DNA of 64,000 nucleotides, taken from NCBI GenBank assembly GCA_018340805.1, contig JACMZG010001911.1, positions 33,671,725 through 33,735,724 on the forward strand, in the 5' to 3' direction. The number at the start of each line of letters is the position of its first letter. Position 1 is the stretch's first letter. Origin of the DNA: Microvelia longipes. Taxonomy: Eukaryota; Arthropoda; Insecta; Hemiptera; Veliidae. The notes beneath the pieces were generated by a model, which saw only the letters and a program-made list of their open reading frames with translations, ran no database searches and was not told the origin of the DNA. A program made the translations under genes and the position numbers. Of the stretch, positions 31,221 through 44,584 are shown in pieces.

Positions 31221-33684
31221 AGGTCCGGCACTTAGACTATTAGTAGAAGCGAAGAGAGTGAGTTTTGTTAAACTAGATTATTATTATTAATCATACCAAT
31301 GATTAATGATTAGTGCTTAATAATGCTCAATAATTAATAATCATTAATAAAGATTATTAATCATACCAAAGAAAATATGTCCACCACTCTACAGTTATTT
31401 GCTGTCTTAAGAGGGAAGAAATTGCCATTAATCTACCTTCCATCCTTTAATATGCCTTAATATCCCTTATTTATACATTTTTTTTAAATTTTAAAGTGAC
31501 CAAAACATTTCTACTCAGTACTATAGTTTTAAAGTGCAAAGAGCTTTTAAATTGTAAGAGTAGTTAAAATGTGTATAATCTCTAAATAAATTTAATATAT
31601 TTGTCAAATATACATGAATCATTTCTAACACAAAGAACAAACTTTGAACAAAAAAAAGTTTTTTAATATGTTACATATCCTCAAGTTTATTGTTTTATCG
31701 TACTTTTGTTCTCTCCATTCCTCAAAACTTTAGTGTTAAAACGACACAAGTGGTAAACGAATAGAAAGTTACAGTTTAAAGCATGTTGAAAGGCAGAACT
31801 ACAGCGGACTTAGTAATTCCAACATTAGGTTTTAGTTTAGAGTGTATGCATGAGTAACTTTTGTAAAATCTAATACCTTGGGAAACAAGTTAACTAAAAT
31901 CCACCTTGCACCAATTTTTTACTTTTATAACAGGATCTGTGTTTTACTTTGACTAAGTTTTAGTCTAAAATTACTTTGACTAAAGCTAAATTTTAGCTTT
32001 AAAATTAAGTTAAAGCTAGATCCTTTATGAACTTATCTAGTATGAACTAATGCACTTTGGAGACTTAAAACTTTATTTCTATTTGACTATTTCAATTCTA
32101 CATTATATTAAATTAGAATATTTTAATTATTTTGAAATATAAAATAGATGTGTGCGAGTCTCTTTAATGTCAAAGGTTCATCGCATTTACTCAAATTGTT
32201 AGATATAAAGAGATTAATTGACGAAGTACTGATATTAAATAGATTTAGTCTGATTGTAAAAAGAATATGAAGAGATCTGTGTTACTGTTTGTTAGATAGG
32301 GTTTGTAATTTATGGCTAATCTGAGGGCCCGTTCTTACAGATGTGAGACTGATAGGGCTAGGCCAGGATACTTCGAAGAAGGAGTACTCGTATGCAGTTT
32401 TGGACTGGATACGAGGAAGTTAGTCGTTACACGTTTTACTATTACAAACTCTACTTGAATCGACTGCTCTTTGGCCCGTGTCAGAAAGGGCCTATCTTAA
32501 ACGATATTATATTAAAATTACATAGGTTGCGAAGGGGAGCAAAAATGCTCCCCAATGCAGTTACAGAAACGCGATTTTGCTTAAAATAAGACGAAACAAA
32601 GCGAAAATGGATTGCTATCTATTTATTCCACACTTTTAGATTGTTTTACTCCCTTTACACCATTTTTATTAAAGTATATATTTAGTTTTAACTATAAATT
32701 TAAAATTGTTATTAATTATCTAGAAACTCCAATCTCTTATATTATTAAACCCTTTAATTCATTAGAAATTTATCAAAATAGAAGAAGGGGAAAAGTGATA
32801 AAATCTCGAAAGATGTTGGTGGTATAAAGGTGATAAATATAAGAGTTCTGGAGCAAGTCAAGAGTATCTCGAGAAAAGAAGCTTCGAGAAAAACTAAAGT
32901 AAGGAGACTGCTATTTTATATAGAAAGGTATAAGAGAGGAGGAAAGGTATAATACAGTACATATAGGACAGATCAAAAGAGCTTTTATTTTCTACATCTA
33001 CGAGCATATTCTTAACCTCACTTATTATATTGATTTTATCTCTCTTCCTTATCACGAATGTTTTAAAACAAAATTAAATTAACTACAATGAACAAAGTCG
33101 ATTAGGGATGCTTATTACCTATAATTTAACCATTTAAGTATATATTTTACCATACACTTCCAGTTAAAAATTAGATCAAAAAGCAATATTAATAATTTAA
33201 AGATTAACATTAATATTTACGTTTGTCACCCAACAAGTATTCATTAAACTTTCGATGTATTCTTTCCTTTAAAACAATGCTTGCGCAAGGTCCGTAAGGT
33301 GGAAAAATTTCCTTTGAAACAATAGTTTCATTGCTAAACACTCAATTTCTTGCTTAATCAGGTTTTCGGTTTACGCTTTATAGCCTGCAACTTTTTGCCT
33401 ATTTTTTAAAAGAAATGTGATTCTTTTACCATACCTTATACAAAAATGTGCTAATCTTTCCAAAATCGATCTAAACAACATTTTATGTATTAATTTAAAG
33501 TTAAGTAAGTTACTTGGCGCTCGAATATAAGTAAGGCAAAATGCTACTGTTCAGGCAATGAATCCTGAGCAGTGGATAAAAACATTGGATTGTTGAGGAG
33601 GCAAGTAATTATTAGTCATTTACACATGCACTAAGGGAGTACAGTTAGGCATAACTTCCTGAGCAATAGAGTTGATTCCTTAGG
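31221..33684. other. AT-rich DNA with ATTAAT-rich simple sequence
   Basis: 31270-31370 is an ATTAATAATCATTAAT-type simple repeat. Frames at 32392-32589 and 32612-32827 have no motif; the first is slightly richer in GC but unsupported. Nothing else is recognised. Confidence 0.4.
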
Positions 33685-33800
33685 CAAATGCCGACGGAAT
33701 TATAGATGATAAGTCTCGAGGCGTGGCTGAGAGATTTAAATGTTGGTTTCCAAGGCGTAGTCGAGGTAATCATGAATTGAATGCCTAAGGCGAAGCCATG
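33685..33800 (+). repeat. GAGGCGAAGCC hairpin array, locus 2
   Basis: Four degenerate copies of CC(T)AAGGCGAAGCCGAGG at about 33690, 33716, 33751 and 33781, spaced 25-35 bp. They are more worn than those at 19.6 kb. Confidence 0.5.
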
Positions 33801-33989
33801 GAAATGAATTATTTTAATTACTCTTTCTAGATATTATATCCATGTTTTTAATAACTCTTTAGGCAGAATAGAGTGAAAAGTTAGTAAACATAACATTAGT
33901 TCCCAACAACAATTTATAAGATTACAAAGATGTGCAATGCACAGTGACTCTCTGATACTAGGTACCACTCTAATTATAAATCAAGTCAA

Positions 33990-34790
33990 TAGGCTATAAA
34001 CCATTTTGAGTCATTTAGCCGTCGGGCTCGATGACATATTTTCAGCTCTCATACATAACGAATTAGACCTTTTCTTGCCCATTAATATCAAGGAGCTCTT
34101 TTAAAAGGCATACCGAAAAGGAATATCCAAAAGTATGGAAGACAACAGCAGTTGTATTCATACCTGAAGTAGGACCAAAAGATTAAAAAAATTGGACTAT
34201 GTTACAAAAGAAATATACAGCAAAATGGTGCCTTTTAGATCATTAAGTCTCACATTATTTATACCTTAAGCAAGTAGACAGGTCTCTATTGGAAGAGATC
34301 CTATCAAAACCATCCACTATTATCTTGAATGAGTCCAAATGTTTTTACAAAGTACAAATGTTAATATCAATATGAGAAGAGGACTCCCAGAAGGATGCTT
34401 TCTCTCGCTCCATCTATTATGCTTAGTAATGTATGGTCCTCTTATAAGGCATGCAATAGAACACTCTTACGGTCAAGTTTATGCAGATGATAGGATACTA
34501 ATCTTTGAGAGATACTTATAAGCATCAGGTGTAAGAATGCAGAAAGCCTGCAGAGTAATTTAGAATTCGTAAATAATGTAAAGCTCTCAGTTAACCTATC
34601 CAAACGGAACTTGAAAAATTGACGATTTTAAAGCGCCTAAATTTTTCTGGTCTGAGCTAAATTTTACAAATAAGATAAGATTTAGTAGAAGTAAGATACC
34701 TGGCCTTACTTGGAAAGTTTAGATAAAAAGAACAGTACGAGAAGAAGAAGAACTCGTATATCAATTTCTGACGCCTATCAGAAACACACA
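33990..34790 (+). pseudogene. R1/I-type LINE reverse transcriptase relic
   Basis: Conserved RT landmarks appear in order in shifting frames. They are AVGLDDIFSAL (34017), VWKTTAVVFIPEVG (34135) resembling 'WK.A.VVFIPKPG', FRSLSL (about 34237) resembling 'FRPISL', RRGLPEGCFLSLHLLCLVM (34372-34430) resembling 'RG.PQG..LSPLLW.LV', and QVYADD (34472-34490) with the catalytic YADD. Then come VKLSVNLSK (about 34578) and a remnant of the '..YLGL.W' tail (about 34695-34720). This order is typical of R1/I-group LINE ORF2 (family knowledge). Many stops and frameshifts show that it is dead. The longest surviving frame is 34339-34521. RNase H and the 3' end are not clearly visible. Confidence 0.75.
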
Positions 34791-37740
34791 CTGAACAACT
34801 GTCTAGATGTGAAGTAGGAAAAAAAATTATGGAGGTTCAGTCTAAAGATACTTTGGCATAGCCAAATAGGAGGTTAAATGGGTCTACACAGTCATTTCGA
34901 GCCTAGACTTCATTATAAACCTCTATCCTGGAGGCCGAATTAGAGAGCATAAAAAACTTGTACTTCCTTTAGCAGCCAATGGAGAAAGTCTAAATTTAAT
35001 TGGCATACAACCAGAGAAAATATAAAAGATAAATAATAAAAGTAAGACACTGTAAATTTTAAACAACTCTATTGGAAAAAAATATTATAAATTGAAACTA
35101 TTTAACTAAATAAATTAATGTAAAAATCCATAAAAGAATATTTAACAAAAAAATTAAGGAAAAAAACCTGACAGGATTTAAATATGACAAATGCCTTGGT
35201 ACCAAGTCCCTAGCTTGCAATATAAATTTGGAATAGATTCTGGTCTGCTACAGGTTGGTAGATTAAATTTTCCTAGCCTGGTACAGGTTGGTGAAAATCC
35301 AAATAAAGTTTTATAAGGTTGAGTTGACGAACTCATTAAACATCAAATGTGTTATCGAACTCAATATATTAAGTGAGTTATCGAACTCTTATCATTAACT
35401 AAGTAGGCTCAAAATACAATGCATGTTACTACTTAAAAAAAAACTGCTGTAGCTGATTGAATCAATAAGAATAATATTACATTCATGTCATAAGGCAAGC
35501 TATAGGGAAGAGAAATCCCTACAGAACTAAAGAAAACAAAAACAAAAGAAAATACTCCTCTATGGTCAAAGATCAGGCTAAAATAATAAATGTTTTTACT
35601 ACTAACTATAAAGAAAATAAATTAATTATAAAAATGAGCAAGTGGCTTAAACACTTCCAAAGCTAAAATAAGTTCAGAAAATGGATTGCAAGAAAAAATA
35701 TCAAAATGTTGTTAACATGGGTATCGAGAGTCGAGAGAAAGATCTAAATGTGATTTGTAGCAGTACTTATCACAGAAACTTTGGCAAAACCAAAAGCTTT
35801 CCCTAAGGTAATTTAAAATCAGTGCTATATCCCAAAGTCTAAGATGCAACAAGACAACCAGACATAAAATACTTAACATATAAGTATATATTTCTGCTCT
35901 GATATTCTGCTGCACTGAAAGCAGCTGGAATAACAAATGTCAATTCAAATCAACATAATTCTTCTTTGTAACTATAATGCCGGGAATATCTAAAACAGCT
36001 TATTAAGCACTAAAGGATAATGAGACGTGGGTCCCTGAAAACACCGACTTATCTGAAAATATACAGGCTGACGAAGGATTAGTTTACGAATAAGCAATTC
36101 CTCAGACCAGATCCTACGAACATTGACATTGGACAGAAATAAATCTAGACTGCTTCTGGACCTTATAAGTAATACATTTATAGATAAAGTACATCCATAA
36201 ATCTGAGATACATTTATCTCTGATTTATAGAAAAATTATTGACTAGATACTGTAGGTTCAATAGACATCTTACCACAATAAAGAAACTATCTATTATTAT
36301 TTAGTAACAAGTAAACAGTTTGAAAGGCATGGGTTTTAAATATTTGGTTAAGGAATGCTGCACGATGTGAAACTGGAATCTTTAAGATACAAAACCTTCT
36401 CTCTTTCATCAATGATCTTTAAGAAGAATAAAATAGAGGAGTAAATTTTTGGGTTAGTTAAATCTAATCACAATGGTCGACTTCCTTACTTTAACTACAT
36501 CTACTAGGTCATGTCACTTCTTGAGATGCTGAATCCTATCTCGATAATAGTTTTGATACATTAAACTCTGTATCACCAATGGTAAATACGTATTATTAAG
36601 CAAAATGAATATGTCAATCTAAGTATCAACCCACAAACACTAAACAGAAAAATAAATACGTCCTCATCTTATAAATTTAATACCGAGGAAATTCCTTATG
36701 ATCCATTGAGAGTTAAAACATTTACTTCATTTAATTACATTTCAATCTGTATTCAAACATAGAGTTTTAAACATAAATATACAAGGTAGTCATCGAACAA
36801 CAGCGCACCATATATTAAACCTAAGTAAGGTAAATATGCACTGCATCCTTATTTAATTAATTTACTACATAGAAAATGACTTATCATTCTCTAAAGAGTG
36901 CAGCTTGATATTCTTTTTATTTCACTTATATATGACTATACTCTCTGTACAAATCATTCTAGATTTACATGCCACCCGCTATATCTCAACTCTCAAAATA
37001 ATTTATAAATTTTCACTCAACAGAGTAAAAGAAGGAAATTTTAACATCAATTACCAAGATCATATCGCAATGTTTTAAAGACTTTACTTTTCTTATCTCA
37101 TTTCCCAACACTTAGAAATGTCTTAAGGCTTTAAGTTATATTTCAAACCACTATCACAAGCAAGGAGGAAATTTCTTAACTTTATAAAGACACCTCTAAT
37201 TGGTAGCAGAACGCCTTTCCAACATCATCTTTAATTAACATCTTTTACACTTAACCATGTCTCGACACAACAACTTAAAAACTTTCTCTTAAAGTGTCAC
37301 CAGCAAAACATTTTTATTAACCAATGCCCCTAAATAAAAAGAAGCAACTTATTTTAATTGAATTATTTAATTTAATAAAATACTTTCTATAGAAATTAAA
37401 TCTTTTAACAAATTTCTTTAAGGATAAGTCAAGATAGCAATTTTTTCATAGACAACTGAACCAGGTATAAAGATGCGGGTTTCGAAGATCTATTTAAAAT
37501 AGATAAATTTAAAAATAAAAACAAATAAATATAACTTGAGATATAAAATAAATTAATGAATATGTATATAAAAATAAAATGTTACATAAGGTATAATCTG
37601 AGATATATTTTATTATATGTTATAGTAATTATTTTTTACATAATAGTAATTATAATTATAGTTTTTATTTATTTATTTTTTCTAAGAAAATATTATTAAA
37701 TCATTTTAAAATTATCTATTTATTATTAAGTATATAGAGA
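34791..37740. other. AT-rich DNA, perhaps decayed LINE downstream part
   Basis: No recognisable domain. The 3' portion of the LINE relic may extend towards 36250, but no motif is clear. The minus-strand frame 35712-35936 is unsupported. Confidence 0.3.
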
Positions 37741-37935
37741 ACAATGATGACCAGGAGTCACTGGTTCCCCTCCATCAGCACTGGGCTTTTCCTAAAGATA
37801 GAGGGTCATATTTTAGTTAATAAGCTACTATTAATGCATGTTAACTTTTGTTTTAATGTCATGTCATCTACTTATTTATTTTTTTAATTAATATTGTACA
37901 ATTTAATAAATAAAATTACATTAAAAAAACACTTC
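37741..37935 (+). mobile_element. Possible retroelement 3' tail
   Basis: A GC-richer start (CCAGGAGTCACTGGTTCCCC) is followed by T/A-rich sequence, AATAAATAAAA and a run of A, a layout like a LINE 3' UTR with a polyadenylation signal. It cannot be assigned to the relic at 34 kb with certainty. Confidence 0.3.
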
Positions 37936-38459
37936 GATCCATATTTCATAAAAATATTAAAGTAAAGAAATCAGGAGAAACCCGGATTAAGATAAAATTT
38001 GTTATGATGGCATTTCAACGAAGATTGTACCACACCCTAAGCTAGGATGCACTCAAGCTATTATAGGATAAAGGTTAACTGTTTCACCTTCAAGTCGATA
38101 TAACGGCCTAGACAAAGACGCGTTCACCGTAAAACAAATAAAGTCAAAAGTGCAAAAGAAATATAACAATTGACTAGCGAGGCTTCTTGAACAAAATTGT
38201 TTAATTAAGGTACAAATTTTAGTGATTTCATACACAAGGCAAAGAGACTATTGATGACACCGAGAGAACATTTTTTATATATATAACACACTATAATTGC
38301 TTTTTATCAATTAAAAAGAATATACATATTTAAAGTTTTTTTTTTAAATGTCCTCTCCCAAAATATTGAAGAGCTTACTTAATTAAAATATTCGAAAACA
38401 AGTATTTAGAAAAAAAAATAATTGAAATAAATGCACGTGGAAACAAGAAAAAGTAATAT
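37936..38459. other. Spacer, nothing recognised
   Basis: No gene is visible; the minus-strand frame 38053-38235 has no motif. Confidence 0.35.
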
Positions 38460-39310
38460 TAAAATAATCGGATACTGTGTACCTCGGAAATTTCCGATTC
38501 GCTAACCTCATCCTCACCTTTTCAGACTCATTCGCTTTTTCTCAAACTATTGAATCACCTCATATTTATTTTGCAATACGTCTTCAGACTCGCTTCCCTT
38601 GTCCTCAGACAGTAAACTGTTTCCTCCCATACAGGTACCGTCTTAGCTCGATACTGCTTGTAGAGTAAAGGGATACACTCGTATTTTTTTTAAAAACCAT
38701 ATGCGTCATTCAATAAAAATTGAACTAATGCTAACAATGAAGTTTTTTTTCACTATTAAGTTTATAGAACTTCCACATAATTTCACAAATAGTGTAAACT
38801 ATAGGTTTTAGTTCTACAAAAATTATTGAGACACAATTATTTATTTATAAATTGCGATATATTTTTCAACTAGCTCTGTAGTCATTTTCAGGCATTATCA
38901 CAAAATGCCTGAAGATGACTTTATCAAAATGCCTGAAGGGTATCACAAAATGCTTTTAAGCTTATAAATAAATAATTGTGTCTTTCTAATATTTGAAGAA
39001 CTAAAACCAATTGTTTATACAACTTGTGCAATAAAATGGTATGAATACAGAGTACATTAGACGATCTTATGTAGGACTACTTGTTAGGTAAATTTCAAAT
39101 CGATGCGATTTCTTTTTGTGATTATAGAATTTCGAAAGTTTTGTCATAAATGACACTTGATGACGTCATGAACAAAATCACATCTAAAACTAATAGACCA
39201 GATGAAATCCCAGTTCCAATTTTTAATCCAAACAAAATTTTTGCTAGACAGGATGTAAATGAGAAAAAGTAAAAGTGTTTTTACTTCCCCTCATTTTGCA
39301 TTGTAGCTCT
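38460..39310 (-). repeat. GGTACC repeat containing a nested hairpin element
   Basis: The head (ATCGGATACTGTGTACCTCG) and following blocks run to about 38790, resume after 39020 with CTTATGTAGGACTAC..AAATCGATGCGATT, TTGATGACGTCATGAAC and TAATAGACCAGATG, and end near 39310. The interruption is the hairpin at 38797-39006. Confidence 0.6.
38797..39006. mobile_element. Relative of hairpin element A
   Basis: GGTTTTAGTTCTACAAAAAT, then ACACAATTATTTATTTATAA, is inverted at 38950-39006. The inner GCGATATATTTTTCAACT..GTCATTTTCAGGCATTATCAC parallels element A at 21967-22345. The phrase AAATGCCTGAAG(A/G)G is locally repeated at the centre. Confidence 0.6.
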
Positions 39311-39679
39311 CAGTAATAATAAATAGTTACAATTTAAAACAAAACGATTTTTAGTTCTGACCAGAAAATAATTATTTTCTGACTTCATTATTGACGGCAA
39401 AAAATACACGTAAAAATAGTCGGATCAATAATAAATTAAGCACGCCTGATGACTATACTATATAAGATCAACAAATATACCATATAATAATAATAATAAT
39501 AATTCTATATTTCGAAAAAAGTTTTCAATTTAATCTAATTGTCAGCTTTATTTCAATTTTTATAAAATGACATAAATACATACATAAAAAAAAGGAAACT
39601 GCCAAAAAATGACCGATTAAGATATAACCCAATGTTGTAGTTAGTGTATTTGGTTATTTTAAACTCAATAAAAAAGATT

Positions 39680-39730
39680 TCTTGAGTGACCGCTGGGATT
39701 AAAACTAATATTCCTGATCTAAGGACGAGC
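39680..39730 (+). repeat. GGTACC repeat, 5S-like scrap
   Basis: TGAGTGACCGCTGGGATTAA then AAGGACGAGC; only the C-box-like part and the next block are kept. Confidence 0.4.
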
Positions 39731-39759
39731 AAAGAGACTATACTATAAGACCAACGTAC

Positions 39760-39761
39760 TA

Positions 39762-39812
<51 letters not shown>

Positions 39813-39825
39813 ATATATATATAAA

Positions 39826-39888
<63 letters not shown>

Positions 39889-39895
39889 TATATAT
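39760..39895. repeat. AT microsatellite
   Basis: About 135 bp of nearly pure (AT)n with a few TAT and AAA interruptions. Confidence 0.95.
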
Positions 39896-41855
39896 CCGGA
39901 GCACTTATATTACTCGTATAATATAAGTAAAAAGTATACTCGTGTTATAGTTACCAAAACTTTATGGTTTACTTGAATTTACAAGTGTCAGGCAAACAAA
40001 GACGGTCGGACTAAAATCTAAAATCTAGGGACGCAGTTATACTATGTTTTTTATTAAACTTAACGTTGGCATATGAAACGCCAATTTAAAAGTCAGTTTT
40101 ACTTATATTACTGGATTTTTAACAGATATATTTTAGAGTTATCTCAAAATTACTCCTTTCACACAAAGAAAAAATATATCGCTACGATAAGTCTGAGTTT
40201 TTTAATTAAAAAAACTGCGAGTTTAAAAATAGAATTATTTTCTACTAATATTTTATATTTAGGGAAAAAGTGTATACATTTTCATATTTTTCGATTCGAT
40301 GAATTCAATGATATTGATTATTTCCTTGAGAAAAGTCATAACTGGAAAGAAGTCAAGAAATAACTTGGGTTTTCATTCAAGTGAACACAAGTGAAAATAA
40401 CTAGAGCAAACCAAGCGAAATAATAGCTCTTCCACTTCTTGTAACACCTAACACCCTTTACAGACGGAATAACATACCAGCTTTGCATTTACATATTTTT
40501 GCTAATTAGAAGAGTTCAAACTGTCCTATTCCGAAATATTCTTTACCTTAAAAAGGATACCTATATACTGCTAACATTTATCTCGTCATATAATTTAAAA
40601 GTAGAACGTTTTGCTGTCCTATATCCTTATACTGGGGTTCAAATTAAATAAATTCAGACAAATTAGACAAAAAAAAAAACAATAGTATATCCAAAAAAAT
40701 CCGAGAAAGAAAAATCGAACAAGAGCAGTTTGATTTTGAAACATTTTTTCTCTCGACGGGTCACTTTAGACTAATCGTCTCCTTTTTTCATAATTTTTGA
40801 ATATTTCAGAGTCAAGAAAATAACAAATTTCAAAAATGTTGTTTTTAGACCTTTCAAATTAAAGCAGTTTGTCAATTTTACTTGATTTGAAAAAATGAAA
40901 TATTTATCCCCTCGGTTGTACAAAAATGTACAAATCTTTTTAAAATTAGTTCTAAACAACGTACATGCGAACTCATGAAACCTTAGTTTATCTTATCCTT
41001 TAATATGTTTCCGCGCATTTCCTGAGCGCATGTTTCAGCGTATTGATGACCTCTATGTCAGATATTTCACTTTATATGATATGATACTACTGAGTTTCGC
41101 AAAACATAAATAGTTGACACAATATATCTATCGCACAAATATATTGTGTCATATTTTTATTTAGTTAGTTAAACTTAATTTTAACATGAATCCAATGGCA
41201 ATAAATTCAACATTAAGACTTTTATATCTTGTCCTAAGGATCTTTACAAATTTTAAGTTCTTTTTTATTTGTGCAAAAAATAATTTTAAATTTAATAAAG
41301 AGGGCAAATATTATTTAAAAAAGATAACTGTGAAGTTTTATATTTAAAACAGTAGTAAAGTAAAAGTTGAAACGAAGTTGTTCCGATGTTTATGGGCAAC
41401 AACTTTTCAAAATTAACTCCTGTACAACATTATTTAAAAAAAACTGAAATTTAAAAAGGAAAAATCATCTACTTCCGTTTTTTATAGGGACTAAAAATAT
41501 AAAATTTATTGATGTATGTGTTAAACTACAACCCACTGGTTTAATCCACTTTACACCATGTAGGCAAGCAAGAAAAACTTCTCCATAAAAAGTATTCTCT
41601 TAAAGCTAACAAGAATAACTGCTGAAAGCTTATAAAATATTGATATGCTAAATTTTCATTTTTTAGAACACAAGTATAATAACCTATCAAAGTTTAGTAC
41701 TTAACTTTAAAATTACACTCAAACGTACTAAAGTAAACCTAAGTTTTACTCAGTAAATTTGTAAAGTTATAAAATTAAACTTAAGGCATGACTATAATTT
41801 AAAATTAGATTTTAAACAGTATTGTGCTTTTTTCAAATTTAATGAAAAAATGTTT
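39896..41855. other. AT-rich DNA, one unsupported frame
   Basis: The 96-codon frame 40073-40363 is Phe/Ile/Lys/Tyr-rich with no motif and is probably chance. Nothing else is recognised. Confidence 0.35.
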
Positions 41856-41902
41856 ACGTCCAAAAAGTTTTTTTGGACGTGAATAGAAAACATTTTCTAT
41901 TC
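41856..41902 (+). other. Two adjacent perfect hairpins
   Basis: ACGTCCAAAAA..TTTTTGGACGT (41856-41880) is followed directly by GAATAGAAAA..TTTTCTATTC (41881-41902). Both stems are perfect with minimal loops. Confidence 0.7.
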
Positions 41903-41959
41903 ATCTATTTGAAAAAACGTCATGGTTTTGACAGATGTAAACAAACTTTTTCTTATATT

Positions 41960-42140
41960 TTAGGTGTAGCATAAAAATATATACGTATGTTCGCTAATAA
42001 CTTACAAACTAAAACGTTGAACTTAAACGTGATGATATTTCGAACGTCAAAAAGCAATAAAGAAATAAAATTTATTAGACATGGAAAATTAAAAATGGCG
42101 ACCAATATTAAAATTATTTTTTTAAATCGATTGACCATCT
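41960..42140 (+). repeat. Interspersed repeat, copy 1 of the 'TGTTCGC' block
   Basis: It shares ATGTTCGC.AATA..TT.CAAACTAAAA, AACGTTGAACTTAAAC/AACTTGAACGTTGAAA and TGGCGACCA(A/G)TAT with 44290-44530. The unit appears to belong to an extension of some GGTACC repeats. The minus-strand frame 41953-42138 is not a gene. Confidence 0.5.
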
Positions 42141-42479
42141 ATAGATAAACATTTGTAATTTCATCTTTAAGGGTCAATTTTTTATTTTTACAATGTTTTA
42201 TGACATAGCAAAATAAGTAAGGGATAATGCTAGTAATTAGAGAGAAGTTATAGACCACCTAGCAAGTAGGACGCGTAGGTCTACCCTTTTTGCTGACTCC
42301 TTAAGATAGAAGATAGTGTTCTATCTTGTGAGTCCTATTGCAGGCATTTTACGTGTAATCCACAGAAGAGCCGTAATTTTACTCTAAGTTTCTATAGCTT
42401 CAACTAGAAACAACACGTGCCCCACTGCCAGACCAAACTTTTCTGCTCTCGAAACATTGAGGGTTCTAAAATATGTTAT

Positions 42480-42715
42480 CTTAGTCTGAAACAAATCATC
42501 TTCCGGGCAGCACAAATAGACCTAAATTCAACTCTCTAGAGAAACACAGTAGGAGTTATGCGTGACACTCACACACACAGACAGCAAGATGATAACGACT
42601 CATGAAACTGTGAACGTCATAAAAATGCAAGAATCGGAGAATTCTAGTGAACCCTTACAAAATGAGCAAAATACTTTCTTTATATCTACGGTAGTAGAGG
42701 AAAATTAAAAGAACC
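42480..42715 (-). repeat. GGTACC repeat, distal variant
   Basis: ATCATCTTCCGGGCAGCACA, then TTCAACTCTCTAGAGAAACA, ACAGACAGCAAGATGATAAC and an end TACGGTAGTAGAGGAAAATT. It differs from the main type by GACAGCA.GATG, also seen at 44860 and 46350, defining a subfamily. Confidence 0.65.
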
Positions 42716-43489
42716 AGGAGTGTTGTAGTTCCGCTCATAAAATTTTAAAAAAAAGATCATACCAAGTTTTATTTAACTAGTACTTCTTACAAGATTGTAT
42801 TGGTACGATATATTTCTATTTTCAACCATTAAGTTGGCCGAGTTAGCCCAAGTCTTTAAACATTTCTACGTAGACAAGTCATAACTTAACTTGCTTTGAC
42901 TTTCGAATACAATTACATACTAACTTAAAGGGTATTTGTTTATTTACAAACAAATGCCATAAATACATTGGCTCATTGCTATCTCTATGTACCACATCTT
43001 TATAGGTACAACTGAACAATTAGTATTTAAAAGACATTTCCTTTTTCATAAATATATTTTAATATAATATATATTTCTTTATGTTAAATATTACTTTACA
43101 TTCTATATGTTTCTATTATTACTATTTTATATTCATACGGTGAAATACATAAATATAATATTACAGCGGTTAAATATTCCAATGATTTATTTCAAATAAT
43201 TAATTTATTTATTTCAAATATTTAACATATTAAAAGGGAATATTAATCTCAATAATTAGTAAATTATTCAGTAAAACTAAAGGTCTAGTTTAGTAAAATG
43301 ATTAACCACAGTGGGTAACCGTAGTGCTTTAGGAATTTCATCAAGTTTGTACTAAAAAGGAAATGAAAATACCTTTAAGGCTTTAGCAATTTTCCGTCTG
43401 GTTATAATCGTTATTAGCTACTTTTAAATAAATGAATGAGAAAAATTGTTTCATACCGAAAGCAATGTATAAAATGTATTATATGAGAA
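42716..43489. other. AT-rich DNA, nothing recognised
   Basis: No gene or repeat is recognised. Confidence 0.4.
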
Positions 43490-44195
43490 TAAAAAAATCG
43501 GGTACGGGGTACCTCGGAACATTTCATCATCACACCGGATCGCTAAGCTCATCCTCGCTGCGCTTGTTCTCAGATCGAAAATACATCCGATTCATTCTCA
43601 GCGGTCACTGACCATGCTCAATGCTGCTTAGCTTTTATAATACAACAAAAACCATAAATATACTTGTCGTATGTATTAAAACAAAACTTGGTGTAGTTAT
43701 TAATTATACATAAAGGTATATACTTGTACAAAATTTCAACACAATTGGATTGTTCTCCGATTTTTTTACAATTCTTTAAAAAACGTACTCAAGTCATTTG
43801 ATAAACATTGAGCTAATGCTGATACTGAGATTAAACGTAGCACATATGTTAGACTTATGCATAGCCAAATCTTATCATGTTTCCGCGTTTAATGATTTTT
43901 CTAGTTTTTTGCTTAGAGATTATTGCGGGTTAATGACGTCATAAAAAATTCTGAATAGCACACAAAAACCTATAGACTGGTGTTTGTACAAAGTTTTAAC
44001 TCTCTAGGAGAAATACACTGGGAGCTACGATGATTACTGACACACACACACACATACAGACAGACAATTTTGAGATAACTACTCAGAAGGTCTTAAAGGG
44101 ACCTGAAACTAATAATTCTGGTGTAATCCCGGTATCAGATTATTTAGCAAAAAATACTATTCCTATTATACCTACTAATTGAGGAAAAGTAAAAA
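43490..44195 (-). repeat. GGTACC repeat, near full length
   Basis: A clean head ATCGGGTACGGGGTACCTCG and most blocks are present. These include a shortened 5S-like block (43585-43640: CAGCGGTCACTGACCATGCT, CAATGCTGCTTAGC), GCGGGTTAATGACGTCATAA and ACACACACACATACAGACAG. The end is near 44180 (CCTACTAATTGAGGAAAAGT). Confidence 0.75.
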
Positions 44196-44289
44196 TTGCA
44201 TACTTTTATATATACTTTTAATAAAACTTAATACCTATTTCTAATTATAGTTATTTATTATTGTTCATAATTTTTGTGTCGCACCAAAA

Positions 44290-44530
44290 AAAAAAAGAAA
44301 ATGTTCGCCAATAGTTTTCAAACTAAAAGATTAGCAATGAAATTTCCACAATCGATATCTGACAATAACTTGAACGTTGAAAAGCAGACTTTAGTTACGT
44401 TTTCTAAATACACAATTTTAAGAAAATTAAACTTTATTGGCCGTTAAATTTTAAAATGTAATAATCAATATTATCATAATGGTGACCAGTATCGAAATTA
44501 AATGTGGTGGATTAATCGACCACATGTAGA
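44290..44530 (+). repeat. 'TGTTCGC' block, copy 2
   Basis: Diverged partner of 41960-42140 in the same orientation. It contains an extra stretch around AATCGATATCTGACAATAAC. Confidence 0.45.
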
Positions 44531-44584
44531 TGTACATGTGTGTATAGTGTTAAATCGAACGGTACAATTTTTAAATGTTTGTTG

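Noticed and set aside
40073..40363. 96-codon gene
   Set aside because: Phe/Ile/Lys/Tyr-rich with no motif; expected of chance frames in this AT-rich DNA.
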